A DNA stretch of 39,550 nucleotides, from contig JAAYGT010000001.1 in assembly GCA_012727555.1 (NCBI GenBank), forward strand, positions 1 through 39,550. The letters are read 5' to 3'. The stretch is from Alcaligenaceae bacterium. Its GTDB lineage: Bacteria; Pseudomonadota; Gammaproteobacteria; Burkholderiales; Burkholderiaceae_B. Below are positions 8,659-17,069 of this stretch, piece by piece. The notes below the pieces were generated by a model, which was not told the DNA's origin, made no database searches, and saw only the letters and a program-made list of their open reading frames with translations. A program made the translations under genes and the position numbers. Numbering within the stretch: position 1 is the first letter of the stretch; each line of letters starts with the position of its first letter.

Positions 8659-9627
8659 ATGACAACCCGTATTCTTATCGTTCGTACGTCATCGCTGGGC
8701 GATCTCGTACACATGCTGCCCGCCATTTCCGATATTGCGCGCCATGTCCCCGGTGCGCACATCGACTGGATTGTCGAAGAAGGTTTTGCCGAAATTCCCC
8801 GCTGGCATCCTGCGGTGCATGATGTCATCAAGGTAGCGCACCGGCGCTGGCGCAAACAGTGGTGGTCTGCCCAGACACGTCGTGAACGTGCGGCCTTGTA
8901 CAAAGAGCTTGCTTCGCGGCAGTACGATATCGTGCTCGACATGCAGGCGTTGATGAAATCTGTCTGGCTGGTGCGCCAGACACGCGGTGTGCGGCACGGG
9001 CTCGATCGGGCATCGGCAAGAGAACCATTGGCTTCGTTTTTTTACGATGTCAGGCATGCGGTGGGTTTCTGGCAGCCGGCCATCAAGCGTCAGCGCGATC
9101 TTGCTGCCTCGGTGTTTGGCTATCGCTGGCAGGGGCCGCCGGATTTCGGGCTGCAGGCTTTCACGCAAGGCGTGGCTATTCAACCCTATGCGGTCATCAT
9201 GCCTTCTGCCAGTCGTGATGACAAACTCTGGTCTGAAGCCTCCTGGCATGCTGTCTTTCGCGAGCTGCAGCGTCACGGGCTGGCCCTGAAAGCGCTGGCA
9301 GGCAGTCCGGCAGAAGCTGAACGGGCACAGGCGTTGCTGCAGGGGTTCGATGCAGCGCATGTGCTGCCCAGGCAGTCACTGACCCAGGTTGCCCACGTGC
9401 TGGCACCGGCGCGTGTCATGGTCGGGCTCGACAGTGGCCTGACACACCTTGCCGCCGCGCTCGGGCGCCCTACACTGGGTATTTACAAAGCCTCCACGCC
9501 GGTGCGTACCCCTTTGCAGGGCAACGGTTTTACCGCCAGCCTTGGCGAGCGCGGGCATGAACCCACAGTCGACCAGGTTTTGGAAGCGCTTGAGCAGGCG
9601 CTGGCGTTCTCCGGGATCACAGCGTGA
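8659..9627 (+). CDS. waaC: Lipopolysaccharide heptosyltransferase I
   Basis: This 322-aa GT-B enzyme (family GT9) adds the first heptose from ADP-heptose onto Kdo2-lipid A at the inner face of the inner membrane. Evidence: the N-terminal ILIVRTSSLGDLVHMLPAI motif, where the Gly-Asp segment is typical of GT9, the IDWIVEEGFAEIPRWHP block characteristic of WaaC, and the C-terminal sugar-nucleotide site VGLDSGLTHLAAALGRPTL at about residues 255-273. The start at ATG 8659 begins MTTRILIVR; the frame extends upstream into the permease gene without support. The stop overlaps the GTG start of waaA, as expected for two consecutive steps of inner-core synthesis. Confidence 0.92.
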   Translation: MTTRILIVRTSSLGDLVHMLPAISDIARHVPGAHIDWIVEEGFAEIPRWHPAVHDVIKVAHRRWRKQWWSAQTRRERAALYKELASRQYDIVLDMQALMKSVWLVRQTRGVRHGLDRASAREPLASFFYDVRHAVGFWQPAIKRQRDLAASVFGYRWQGPPDFGLQAFTQGVAIQPYAVIMPSASRDDKLWSEASWHAVFRELQRHGLALKALAGSPAEAERAQALLQGFDAAHVLPRQSLTQVAHVLAPARVMVGLDSGLTHLAAALGRPTLGIYKASTPVRTPLQGNGFTASLGERGHEPTVDQVLEALEQALAFSGITA

Positions 9628-10985
9628 ATCGCTTCGTCTACAGCACGTTGTTGCATCTGTTATCGCCGGCCCTGCTTGCCTGGATGGCTTTGCGTGCGCG
9701 GCGAGCGGGCGGGCAGTGGCAGGTTTTTTCAAGGGCTCGTTTTGGTTGTTATCAAGCGGCGTCATACCAGCGGGCACCGGTCTGGATCCACGCGGTCAGC
9801 CTGGGTGAAACACGCGCGGCCCTTCCCTTGATCCAGGCACTGATCGACCGGGGAGATCGTGTGCTCCTGACCCATTTCACGGCGACCGGGCGCCACGAGG
9901 GCGCACGTGCATTTCAGAAAGCCATTGAAAGCGGGCAGCTTGTCCAGCAGTGGCTTCCGTACGATTTTCCCTGGGCGGCACAGCGCTTCATGCGTCAGTA
10001 TCGGCCCCGTATCGGTGTCCTTGTCGAACGGGAGGTCTGGCCGAACCTGGTTCGTGCTGCCCGTCTTGAAAACGTGCCACTGGTGTTGGCCAGTGCACGT
10101 TTTTCTGATCGCTCATTGCGTGCCAGCTTGAGGTCGGGCCGCGTCATGCGGGAAGCATTTGCCAGTTTTCGCGCGGTATTTGCCCAGACGCTGAGCGATG
10201 CCCAGCGGCTGGAGCTTGCCGGGGCCGTGGCGCCGGGCGTGTCGGGCAATTTCAAGTTTGATATGCAGGTGCCTGCTGCCACAGTGGCGCGTGGCAGGGC
10301 GTTTGGTGCTGCGCTCGGGCGTCCGGTCATTGTGGTGGCCAGCACCCGGGAGGGCGAGGAATCGCAGTTCATTGCCGCGATGCGTCGTGTCAGTGAGCGC
10401 CATGAAGTCGCTGCTGCCGGAGCCCGCCCGCTTTTTTTTCTTGTGCCCAGACACCCGCAACGTTTTGCCGAGGTGGCTGACCTGATTGAACAAAGCGGGT
10501 TGACCTGGATTCGTCGTTCGACCTTGCTGGCCCTGGGGGATGACAGTGCCTCTGCATTGGAAGCCTGTCGCTCGGTATCGGTTGTTCTGGGTGATACCCT
10601 GGGCGAAATGCCCTGGTATTACGCCGTTTCGTGTGTCGCCATCGTGGGTGGCAGTTTTGCGCCCCTTGGCGGGCAGAATTTCATCGAAGCGTCTGCCGTT
10701 GGTGTGCCGGTTGTCTTTGGCCCGCATACGTTCAACTTTACGCAAGCTGCGCTTGATGCGATCGAGGCCGGGGCTGCCCGGCGCGCTGCATCGGCCGCCG
10801 AAGCGATCGACCTCGCCGTTTCGTGGCTTGATGCCCCTCGTACACTCGGACAAATGGCGGAGTCGGGTCGACATTGGGTGCTGTGTCATGCAGGATCCGT
10901 GCAGCGGGTGTTGAACGCCCTGCTTGAGCTGGCACCCGACAGCGAGGCCGCACCGCAGCACCGGGAAGGCAACGCGATTGTCTGA
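9624..10985 (+). CDS. waaA: 3-deoxy-D-manno-octulosonic acid (Kdo) transferase
   Basis: This 453-aa enzyme (family GT30) transfers Kdo from CMP-Kdo to lipid IVA before late acylation. It has an N-terminal membrane anchor (about residues 5-22), the acceptor-domain motif WIHAVSLGETRAA with the family's catalytic Glu at 62, and the donor-domain block SFAPLGGQNFIEASAVGVPV near the C-terminus. The start is GTG at 9624, overlapping the waaC stop (GTGA), which indicates coupled translation. Length is close to that of other beta-proteobacterial WaaA proteins, and the C-terminal 20 residues are variable. Whether it adds one or two Kdo units cannot be told from sequence. Confidence 0.93.
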   Translation: MNRFVYSTLLHLLSPALLAWMALRARRAGGQWQVFSRARFGCYQAASYQRAPVWIHAVSLGETRAALPLIQALIDRGDRVLLTHFTATGRHEGARAFQKAIESGQLVQQWLPYDFPWAAQRFMRQYRPRIGVLVEREVWPNLVRAARLENVPLVLASARFSDRSLRASLRSGRVMREAFASFRAVFAQTLSDAQRLELAGAVAPGVSGNFKFDMQVPAATVARGRAFGAALGRPVIVVASTREGEESQFIAAMRRVSERHEVAAAGARPLFFLVPRHPQRFAEVADLIEQSGLTWIRRSTLLALGDDSASALEACRSVSVVLGDTLGEMPWYYAVSCVAIVGGSFAPLGGQNFIEASAVGVPVVFGPHTFNFTQAALDAIEAGAARRAASAAEAIDLAVSWLDAPRTLGQMAESGRHWVLCHAGSVQRVLNALLELAPDSEAAPQHREGNAIV

Positions 10986-11063
10986 AGTGTTTATTTATTA
11001 CCTGCATATCAGGGCCCTGTTGTAGAATATAAGGTAATCTCAAAACTCTACGCTTATATATCA
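10986..11063 (+). promoter_or_regulatory. Upstream region of the GntR-type regulator gene
   Basis: This 78-base AT-rich gap holds a perfect 10-base palindrome CAGGGCCCTG (11010-11019) and a TAGAAT element (11023-11028), a plausible -10. No good Shine-Dalgarno sequence precedes ATG 11064. GntR-family proteins often control their own genes, so the palindrome could be an operator, but nothing here proves it. Confidence 0.3.
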
Positions 11064-11894
11064 ATGTTTACCACCAATACAGACCGTCTCAGGTCCGAGC
11101 TTGAGCGTCGTATGGTTGAGGGTTCTCTTGAGCCAGGTACAGCCATCGATGAAAGCCGACTCGGCCATTACTACGATGTATCGCGCACACCGGTTCGCGA
11201 AGCGCTGCTGCAACTGGCTGCCGAAGGGTTTGTGCGCATCATGCCGCGTTCAGGTATTTACGTTGTGCAAATGTCGGCAGCCGAATTGGCCGAGCTTGTC
11301 GAGCTGCTCATCCATAACGAAGCCTACTGTGTGGCGCTCGCCTGCGAGCGCATGGCGCCTGCCACGATCAAACGTCTCGGGCTCATGCGCCGGGTTGGCG
11401 AGCAAGCCTTGAAAGACGGTGACCTCAAGGAATTTTCCCGTTTTGTGCTGGCCATTCATGAAATGATCTACGAAGGCGCTGCCAATCGCGTGCTCAAAGC
11501 CCAGATCCTGCAGCTGCGCAAACGTTTGGTGCCTTACCGCTCACAGGGTACATTCACCCCTGAACAGTGGCTGGAAATGGCCTGGTCGTCGTACAGCACC
11601 ATCATTCAGGCGCTCGCCGACCGCAACGCCACCGATGCGCAACACCAACTGGCTGCATTTGTCACGCAGGAAACCCGCCCCTTCCTCGATATGGCACTGC
11701 TCGATCCCGAGCACCTCTATTTCAAGACCGATGTCCGTGCTGCCGAGTCATCGGTTGCCTTCGATATGGAAACCTTGTTTGTGCTTGGGGTGCCTGTCGC
11801 GCCCCGCAAATCAGATACCGATCTTTCGCGCAAACCCGGTGCCCAACCGGTCGACGATTCTCTTCCGGCCGCAGCGGGTATGGTGCCTGCCTGA
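11064..11894 (+). CDS. GntR-family transcriptional regulator, FadR/FCD subfamily
   Basis: This 276-aa protein has an N-terminal winged helix-turn-helix (about residues 5-72; DVSRTPVREALLQLAAEGFV is the recognition-helix region) followed by an all-helical FCD effector domain (about 85-225). In this subfamily the effector domain usually binds a carboxylic acid, often through metal-coordinating Asp/His residues (here NEAYCVALACERM and FVLAIHEM). A Pro/Asp-rich tail of about 35 residues follows. No metabolic operon lies beside it, so its regulon cannot be guessed. The only downstream gene on the same strand is the 57-aa membrane peptide, 15 bases away. Confidence 0.88.
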   Translation: MFTTNTDRLRSELERRMVEGSLEPGTAIDESRLGHYYDVSRTPVREALLQLAAEGFVRIMPRSGIYVVQMSAAELAELVELLIHNEAYCVALACERMAPATIKRLGLMRRVGEQALKDGDLKEFSRFVLAIHEMIYEGAANRVLKAQILQLRKRLVPYRSQGTFTPEQWLEMAWSSYSTIIQALADRNATDAQHQLAAFVTQETRPFLDMALLDPEHLYFKTDVRAAESSVAFDMETLFVLGVPVAPRKSDTDLSRKPGAQPVDDSLPAAAGMVPA

Positions 11895-11909
11895 ACTACG
11901 GAGCTGACC

Positions 11910-12083
11910 GTGCGTTTTTTCTTTCTGGTGGCTGTGCTGCTGAATCTGGGGTTGCTGGCGTATGGTCAGGGGGTCTTCGGGCCTGTTCCTTCGGCGCAAG
12001 GCCTGGAGCAACGTCTGCTTTCAGAACGCAACGAGCAGTTGGTTGTGGTCGGTGAGCCCGTCGCACAGATCCGGGTTCCCTGA
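11910..12083 (+). CDS. Small 57-aa membrane-anchored protein
   Basis: A GTG start at 11910 is preceded by GGAG about seven bases upstream and opens a 57-codon frame ending TGA 12081-12083. The protein begins MRFFFLVAVLLNLGLLAYGQ, one membrane span or uncleaved signal, followed by about 35 polar residues. The opening resembles that of the inner-membrane SPOR-domain proteins many Burkholderiales encode next to coaX, where a similar hydrophobic helix leads to a peptidoglycan-binding domain. Here no SPOR domain follows, so it may be a short form or remnant. It is convergent with coaX (24-base gap). Confidence 0.6.
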   Translation: MRFFFLVAVLLNLGLLAYGQGVFGPVPSAQGLEQRLLSERNEQLVVVGEPVAQIRVP

Positions 12084-12107
12084 TACCGCTGCGCGTGCCC
12101 TGCGGCT

Positions 12108-12938
12108 TTAGCGGAGCGTGTCGTGTTGCGCGCTGCTCGCAACGCGCGCAAGCCCGTCGAGCACAGGGGCTTCTATCCAGCGCGCTTCACGCTGGGGCAA
12201 CTTCAGTTCACGTTGTCTGTCAAGCAAGCTGGCCTGAATTTCAGCTTCCACTGCGGGCCAGCCGCCGCCGCTGCACAAAACAACGGGGGGGCGTCCCGTT
12301 TGCCTGAACAGCGCCGAATACTGTCGGCAAACCGCACCGGCCTGGGCTGCGGCAATGCCGGTGGCAATGGCCTGGTGCGTATGGCAGGGAAACGCTGCCA
12401 GCGTGATGTCGGCATGCGGGAGTCGTGCTGTGCCCGAGGTCAGCGCGTGGCGCATCAGATCGGGTCCAGGCAGGATCAGGCCACCTAAAAAATGATGCGT
12501 TTCTCCCTGTTTCGACAAGGCATCGACCGTTGTTGCCGTACCGAACGTGGCCAATAGCACAGGTTCATCGCCGGCCAGGCCTGCAATGCCCACCATGGCC
12601 AGCCAGCGATCTGCACCCAGACGCGCCGGGTTATCGTAGTGGTTGACCATACCAGGCACTGGCGTGGCTCCGTCAAGCCAGCGGGCCTGAATATCAAATG
12701 CGTTCTTCAGGTGTTCGTCAAGGTGGTGTCCGACTGTTTCGGACGCCACGCTGACACCCAGGGCCCCTGCGATGCGGTCACCCAGGGCATGTTGCCTGCA
12801 CAGTGTGCGCACCTGCTCGGGGAGCCGGTGAATCTGGTCATGGAGCAGGGTGACTACGCAAGGATTGCGGATCGCCTGGCCAGGCTGAAAAAAGCCAGCC
12901 TTGATGCGCGTGTTCCCGACATCGATCAGAAGTATCAT
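12108..12938 (-). CDS. coaX: Type III pantothenate kinase
   Basis: This 276-aa protein phosphorylates pantothenate in the first step of coenzyme A synthesis. Type III signs are the N-terminal phosphate-binding ILLIDVGNTRIKAG, the GADRW motif with the catalytic-type Asp near residue 110, and LATFGTATTVDAL followed by GGLILPGP. ATG 12938 is preferred because the family begins directly with MxLLIDxGNT; the upstream ATG at 12971 would overlap birA by 26 bases and add an atypical leader. The gene follows birA after 7 bases, the usual beta-proteobacterial birA-coaX operon. Confidence 0.92.
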   Translation of the reverse strand: MILLIDVGNTRIKAGFFQPGQAIRNPCVVTLLHDQIHRLPEQVRTLCRQHALGDRIAGALGVSVASETVGHHLDEHLKNAFDIQARWLDGATPVPGMVNHYDNPARLGADRWLAMVGIAGLAGDEPVLLATFGTATTVDALSKQGETHHFLGGLILPGPDLMRHALTSGTARLPHADITLAAFPCHTHQAIATGIAAAQAGAVCRQYSALFRQTGRPPVVLCSGGGWPAVEAEIQASLLDRQRELKLPQREARWIEAPVLDGLARVASSAQHDTLR

Positions 12939-12945
12939 GATGCTT

Positions 12946-13809
12946 TCAGCGTGGCCGTACAGAAATTTCACCGACGGATACCGCCTGTTCGCCCTGGGCG
13001 GTGCGAACGCGCAGTTGGCCCAGGGCGTTCAAGCCGCAGGCTGTTCCGGTATGAATCACGTGGTTGTCGTGCAGTACATTCACTGACTGTCCGATCAGTG
13101 CGTCAACAGCCGCAAAGTTTTCCGGAAGCTCATCGAGCCCCTTGGCGATCAGCTCGTTCAGGCCGTTGTACCAGTGCCGTGCCACCCGGCTCACCAGTTC
13201 CGCACAGCCGATGCCGCGCGCGTGTGTATCGATGGCCATGATTTCTGACCAGTCAGCCACCTGACGATCCAGCGACTGACTCAGGCTGCGTGCATCGCTC
13301 AGGTTGATCCCCAGGCCGATGACCACAATGTGGTGGTCCGGCGAGTGTCGGGATGTGCCTGCGCGCGTGGCCTCGACCAGAATGCCGGCCAGCTTGGCAT
13401 TTTTCCAGAGAATGTCGTTGGGCCATTTGACATTCAGCAACGCGGCATGCGCCGGGTCCAGGCATGCGCGCAACGCCTTGCAGGTCAGTAGTCCGCTCAG
13501 GGGTGACAACGCAGGCAACTGCCTGCCTGGCATGAACAGATCGAAGGCACAGGAAAACATCAGATTGGCACCGCGCCGGTTTTGCCATGTGCGCCCGGCG
13601 CGTCCGCGCCCTGCGTTCTGATGGTGTGCACCCCGCAGCCAGGGCATCAGGCGTGAACCATCGGCATCGTGGGCACGTTGCATCAGGTCGGCATTGGTGG
13701 ACTCGGTGTTTTCCACCCATTCGATCGTGCTGAACTGTGGCAGGCTGTGCTGAAGCTCAGTGAGCACGTCGTGAGGATCGGGCAGGATGGGGGCAGTGTG
13801 CACGGACAT
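12946..13809 (-). CDS. birA: Biotin-[acetyl-CoA-carboxylase] ligase, short form without HTH
   Basis: This 287-aa enzyme activates biotin with ATP and attaches it to the carboxyl carrier protein of acetyl-CoA carboxylase. The biotinyl-AMP loop GRGRAGRTW is at residues 67-75, and the catalytic KWPNDILW block is followed by KLAGILVEA. STN (TESTNADLM, near 36-44) marks the start of the catalytic domain. The N-terminal winged-helix repressor domain of E. coli BirA is absent, so it should be an enzyme only, not a biotin-operon regulator. A C-terminal cap domain is present (about residues 235-287). It is the first gene of the birA-coaX pair. Confidence 0.92.
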   Translation of the reverse strand: MSVHTAPILPDPHDVLTELQHSLPQFSTIEWVENTESTNADLMQRAHDADGSRLMPWLRGAHHQNAGRGRAGRTWQNRRGANLMFSCAFDLFMPGRQLPALSPLSGLLTCKALRACLDPAHAALLNVKWPNDILWKNAKLAGILVEATRAGTSRHSPDHHIVVIGLGINLSDARSLSQSLDRQVADWSEIMAIDTHARGIGCAELVSRVARHWYNGLNELIAKGLDELPENFAAVDALIGQSVNVLHDNHVIHTGTACGLNALGQLRVRTAQGEQAVSVGEISVRPR

Positions 13810-13919
13810 GGCAAAATCGGAGAATAAGGCAGGGCTGTGGCCGGGGTGGTGGGTGTTTTCCGGGACACGGGCCGTAGCGTAAAATGGATCGCTTCGAGTT
13901 TATAACCCAAAGCCCTGCC
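13810..13919. promoter_or_regulatory. Divergent promoter region between birA and the hydrolase gene
   Basis: This gap of about 110 bases separates two divergent genes. TAAAAT at 13880-13885 looks like a rightward -10 element; it overlaps an ATG at 13884 that would add 12 residues to the hydrolase, which argues for the later ATG at 13920. No operator-like palindrome stands out. Confidence 0.35.
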
Positions 13920-14576
13920 ATGATACGCACAGAATCCATTACATTTGACGGCAACGCCGGAATTATCGATTGCGCCATCGATTTTCCGGCCGTGCAGTCC
14001 GGCGGCTGGGCCCTGGTTCTGCATCCGCACCCCCTGCACGGCGGGGCCCGTGACAACAAAATTGTCACCACGATCGCGCGCGCGTGCCTGCAGCGCGGCA
14101 TGGTGGTCGTTCGCCCCAATTTCCGGGGGGTGGGGGTATCGCAGGGGGCTTTTGATGCCGCAGTCGGCGAGACCGCCGATATGGCCTCGCTTGTCGATCA
14201 GTTCAGCCAGCGCTATCCGCATCTGGCTGCCGGTCAGTGGGTATTGGCAGGGTTCTCGTTTGGTACTTCGGTGGCGGCACAACTGTATTCCCTGCTGGCT
14301 GAACAACACGCGCGCGTGCCCGATGCGCTATTATTGTTCGGGTCTGCCGTTGACCGTTTCGCTTTTCGTCCTGTTCACGTGCCTGCGCACACCTTGCTGG
14401 TCCATGGCGAGAACGACGAGGTCGTTCCCCTGGCAGAAGCCATGCAGTTTGCGCGTGCACACCAGTTACCCATGGTTGTCGTTCCTGATGGCAGCCACTT
14501 CTTTCATGGCAAATTGCTGGCCCTGAAACAGATTTTGCAAACACGTCTGGCTGCCCTTCAGCCCTCGGGATCATGA
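13920..14576 (+). CDS. Alpha/beta-hydrolase family protein
   Basis: This 218-aa protein has the small alpha/beta-hydrolase layout: oxyanion-side HPHPLHGGARDNKI near residues 36-49, nucleophile elbow GFSFGT with Ser at about 113, an acidic residue in LLVHGENDEVVP, and the last His in PDGSHFFHGK. All members of the triad are visible. Similar proteins in beta-proteobacteria are annotated only as hydrolases; the substrate is unknown. ATG 13920 (MIRTESITF) matches the usual start of the family better than ATG 13884. A stem-loop follows the stop. Confidence 0.85.
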   Translation: MIRTESITFDGNAGIIDCAIDFPAVQSGGWALVLHPHPLHGGARDNKIVTTIARACLQRGMVVVRPNFRGVGVSQGAFDAAVGETADMASLVDQFSQRYPHLAAGQWVLAGFSFGTSVAAQLYSLLAEQHARVPDALLLFGSAVDRFAFRPVHVPAHTLLVHGENDEVVPLAEAMQFARAHQLPMVVVPDGSHFFHGKLLALKQILQTRLAALQPSGS

Positions 14577-14578
14577 CG

Positions 14579-14600
14579 AACCCCAGGTTTGGCCTGGGTT
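14579..14600 (+). terminator. Stem-loop after the hydrolase gene
   Basis: AACCCCAGG at 14579-14587 pairs with CCTGGGTT at 14593-14600 around a five-base loop, with one bulged C. No T-tract follows directly (GCGTGC comes next), so it is a weak candidate for an intrinsic terminator. Confidence 0.3.
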
Positions 14601-14643
14601 GCGTGCATGTTCCACGTTGCCGCCTTTAACCTGAATTTTTTCT

Positions 14644-15873
14644 ATGTCCAAAGTCTTGCCATTTTCGAAAGTCTCTGTTTCCCGCCGGGTCGCTGTGGCG
14701 CTCCTGGCCCTTGGCCCCTGGCTGACCGTCGCAGCTCAGCAAAGCGGGGGCGTTGCGCCTGCCGCATCGGTGCCGGCAGCGGGCATCACCCAGGTCGGTG
14801 AACTTTCTTCGGTGCCTGCGCCTTCACTGACCGCCACAGCCTGGCTCACACTTGATCTGAACAGCGATCAGGTAATCGCTGCCCTGAACCCCGATCAGCG
14901 TGTCGAACCCGCCTCGCTGACCAAACTGATGGCGGCTTTCGTGGTCTTCGATGCCATCGAAAGCGGTCGTTTGTCGCTTGATCAGAAGGTGCATGTTTCC
15001 GAAAAAGCCTGGAAAACGGAAGGTTCACGCATGTTCATCAAGCCCGACACCCAGGTTGCAGTCAACGATCTGCTGCAGGGTTTCATTGTTCAGTCAGGCA
15101 ACGATGCCACCGTTGCCCTGGCCGAAGCCGTGGCAGGCAGTGAAAATGCGTTCGTTGCGCTCATGAACGAAGAAGCGGCACGTCAGGGTTTGCGTGATAC
15201 CTATTTCACCAATGCACCGGGCTTGCCGCATCCGGAGCACCTCACAACTGTACGTGATCTGGCCATTCTGGCAAAAAACCTCATTGAACGCTTTCCACAG
15301 CATCTGCATTACTACAGCCAGAAGGAATACACCTACAACGGCATCAAGCAGAACAACCGTAACCGCCTGCTCTGGACAGACCCGACCGTTGATGGTCTGA
15401 AAACCGGTCACACCAGTTCGGCCGGGTATTGTCTGGTGTCAACTGCGGTGCGTGACGGCCGGCGGGTGCTGGCTGTGGTTGTTGGCGCCGCCAGCGATGC
15501 CGCGCGTACTGAAAACAGCCTGAAGTTGTTGAACTGGAGCTTCCAGAATTTTGACACCGTCAAATTATTTGATGCCGACAAACCTGCCGTCACGGCGCGC
15601 GTCTGGGAGGGGGTCTCGGAAACGGTCGGCTTGGGCTCCCTGGAGCCCACCTGGGTGACCGTACCTCGTGGCAAGGGTATCGATGTCAAGCCGGTGGCCA
15701 ATTACAGCCAGCCACTGATCGCACCCTTGAAAAAAGGTCAAGAGGTCGGCCAGGTTACGGTGTCGCTCGATGGTCATGTGCTGCGCGAGGAACCGCTGAC
15801 TGTTCTGGCCGATGTTCCCGAGGGCAGTTTTTTCGGTCGCATGTACGACAAAGTCATGCTTCTTTTTCAATAA
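14644..15873 (+). CDS. dacA: D-alanyl-D-alanine carboxypeptidase (PBP5/6 family)
   Basis: This 409-aa periplasmic low-molecular-mass penicillin-binding protein trims the terminal D-Ala from peptidoglycan pentapeptides. The three active-site motifs are intact: SLTK (91-94, nucleophile Ser91), SGN (152-154) and KTG (254-256). A signal peptide covers about residues 10-31. A beta-rich C-terminal domain (about 300-385) is followed by an amphipathic tail, SFFGRMYDKVMLLFQ, that should anchor the enzyme to the membrane as in PBP5. A Pro/Ala-rich spacer (about 36-62) between signal and domain is longer than in E. coli. The aminotransferase gene follows after 23 bases, which fits D-alanine turnover. 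Confidence 0.92.
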   Translation: MSKVLPFSKVSVSRRVAVALLALGPWLTVAAQQSGGVAPAASVPAAGITQVGELSSVPAPSLTATAWLTLDLNSDQVIAALNPDQRVEPASLTKLMAAFVVFDAIESGRLSLDQKVHVSEKAWKTEGSRMFIKPDTQVAVNDLLQGFIVQSGNDATVALAEAVAGSENAFVALMNEEAARQGLRDTYFTNAPGLPHPEHLTTVRDLAILAKNLIERFPQHLHYYSQKEYTYNGIKQNNRNRLLWTDPTVDGLKTGHTSSAGYCLVSTAVRDGRRVLAVVVGAASDAARTENSLKLLNWSFQNFDTVKLFDADKPAVTARVWEGVSETVGLGSLEPTWVTVPRGKGIDVKPVANYSQPLIAPLKKGQEVGQVTVSLDGHVLREEPLTVLADVPEGSFFGRMYDKVMLLFQ

Positions 15874-15896
15874 TCCAGGCTTTGCAAGGGCGAGCA

Positions 15897-16763
15897 ATGA
15901 TTCCCGATGTCGATAACGACAGTATTGTTTATCTGAACGGCCAGTATAAAAAACTGGCTGAAGCCACCATTTCAGTGCTCGACCGGGGGTTCATCTTCGG
16001 TGACGGCATCTATGAAGTGGTGCCGGCCTACCAGGGCAAGCCTTTCCGCATGAAAGAGCATCTTGCGCGTCTTGAGCGCAGTCTGGCGGCCCTTGAGATC
16101 CGGTGTCCGCTGAAAGCGGCCGACTGGCAATCGCTGGTGGCCAACTTGCTGCAACAGCACGGTCCGGGCGATGCCATGGTGTATTTGCAGGTTACGCGCG
16201 GGGTAGCCCGGCGTGATCACGCCTTTCCGGTCCATGCCCTTGAACCCACGGTGTTCGGTATGGTGTCACCGTTCACACCGCCGGGTGTGGCGCAGCGAAC
16301 ACAGGGTTTGTCGGTCATCACCATCCCCGACGAACGCTGGCTGCACTGCGAAATCAAGTCGGTGTCCCTGTTGGGTAATGTCCTTGCCAAACAGCAGGCG
16401 GTCCGTGCCGGGGTCGATGAGGTCATCCAGTTTCGCAATGGTTTCATGTCCGAAGGGGCTTCCAGCAACATCTGGGCGGTGCGCAACGGCGAACTGCTTG
16501 CGCCTCCGCGCGACAACCTCATTCTTGAGGGTATCCGGTATGGCTTCATGCAGGAACTTGCCCAGGCGGCCGGCATTCCGTTCAGTGCCCGGCCGATCAG
16601 CCGCGAAGAAGTCGACAGTGCCGACGAACTCATGCTTACCTCGGCCACCAAGGAAGTGCTGCCCATCACCCGCTGTAACGGCAAGCCGGTGGCGGGTGGT
16701 CAGCCCGGGCCGGTGTATGCTGCGCTGCGTGCCGGCTACGATGCTGCCTTGCGTTCCCTCTGA
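15897..16763 (+). CDS. dat: D-amino acid aminotransferase (class IV PLP enzyme)
   Basis: This 288-aa fold-type IV aminotransferase is expected to interconvert D-alanine plus 2-oxoglutarate with D-glutamate plus pyruvate. Motifs seen: VYLNGQY at the start, LDRGFIFGDGIYEVV at 28-42, the PLP lysine in CEIKSVSLLGN at about 154, and MSEGASSNIWAV, the cofactor-phosphate and substrate loop. ATG 15897 follows AGGG; an in-frame TTG at 15882 is not needed. Branched-chain aminotransferase or aminodeoxychorismate lyase are alternatives from the same fold. Position after dacA and the D-type motif make D-amino acid use the better choice. Confidence 0.85.
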   Translation: MIPDVDNDSIVYLNGQYKKLAEATISVLDRGFIFGDGIYEVVPAYQGKPFRMKEHLARLERSLAALEIRCPLKAADWQSLVANLLQQHGPGDAMVYLQVTRGVARRDHAFPVHALEPTVFGMVSPFTPPGVAQRTQGLSVITIPDERWLHCEIKSVSLLGNVLAKQQAVRAGVDEVIQFRNGFMSEGASSNIWAVRNGELLAPPRDNLILEGIRYGFMQELAQAAGIPFSARPISREEVDSADELMLTSATKEVLPITRCNGKPVAGGQPGPVYAALRAGYDAALRSL

Positions 16764-16790
16764 TTCCCGTCAACACGTTTAGTCTGATTT

Positions 16791-17066
16791 ATGTCGGCCA
16801 TTCCTCCCGAAGAGTCACTGATCCAGTATCCCAGCGACTTCCCCATCAAGGTCATGGGTAAAACCCACCCCGAACTGGCGCAAACCCTGACTCAGGTCGT
16901 GCTTCAGTTCGATGCCGGCTTCAACCCGGCCACCGTTGAAATGCGTCCCAGCCGAAGTGGCAATTACATCGGCCTTACCTTCACTGTGCGGGCAACGTCA
17001 CGCGAGCAGCTCGACAATCTGTACCGTGCCTTGCACGCACACCCGATGGTTTCCGTGGTGCTCTGA
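16791..17066 (+). CDS. ybeD: DUF493/YbeD-family protein
   Basis: This 91-aa protein matches the YbeD family: the opening LIQYPSDFPIKVMG, the middle PSRSGNYIGLTFTVRATS, and the end LYRALHAHPMVSVVL. The fold is a small ACT-like alpha/beta domain, suggesting a regulatory role. In many proteobacteria the gene sits directly before lipB, as here (3 bases between stop and lipB start), and a link to lipoylation has been proposed but not proven. No strong ribosome-binding site is visible before ATG 16791. Confidence 0.88.
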   Translation: MSAIPPEESLIQYPSDFPIKVMGKTHPELAQTLTQVVLQFDAGFNPATVEMRPSRSGNYIGLTFTVRATSREQLDNLYRALHAHPMVSVVL

Positions 17067-17069
17067 CGC

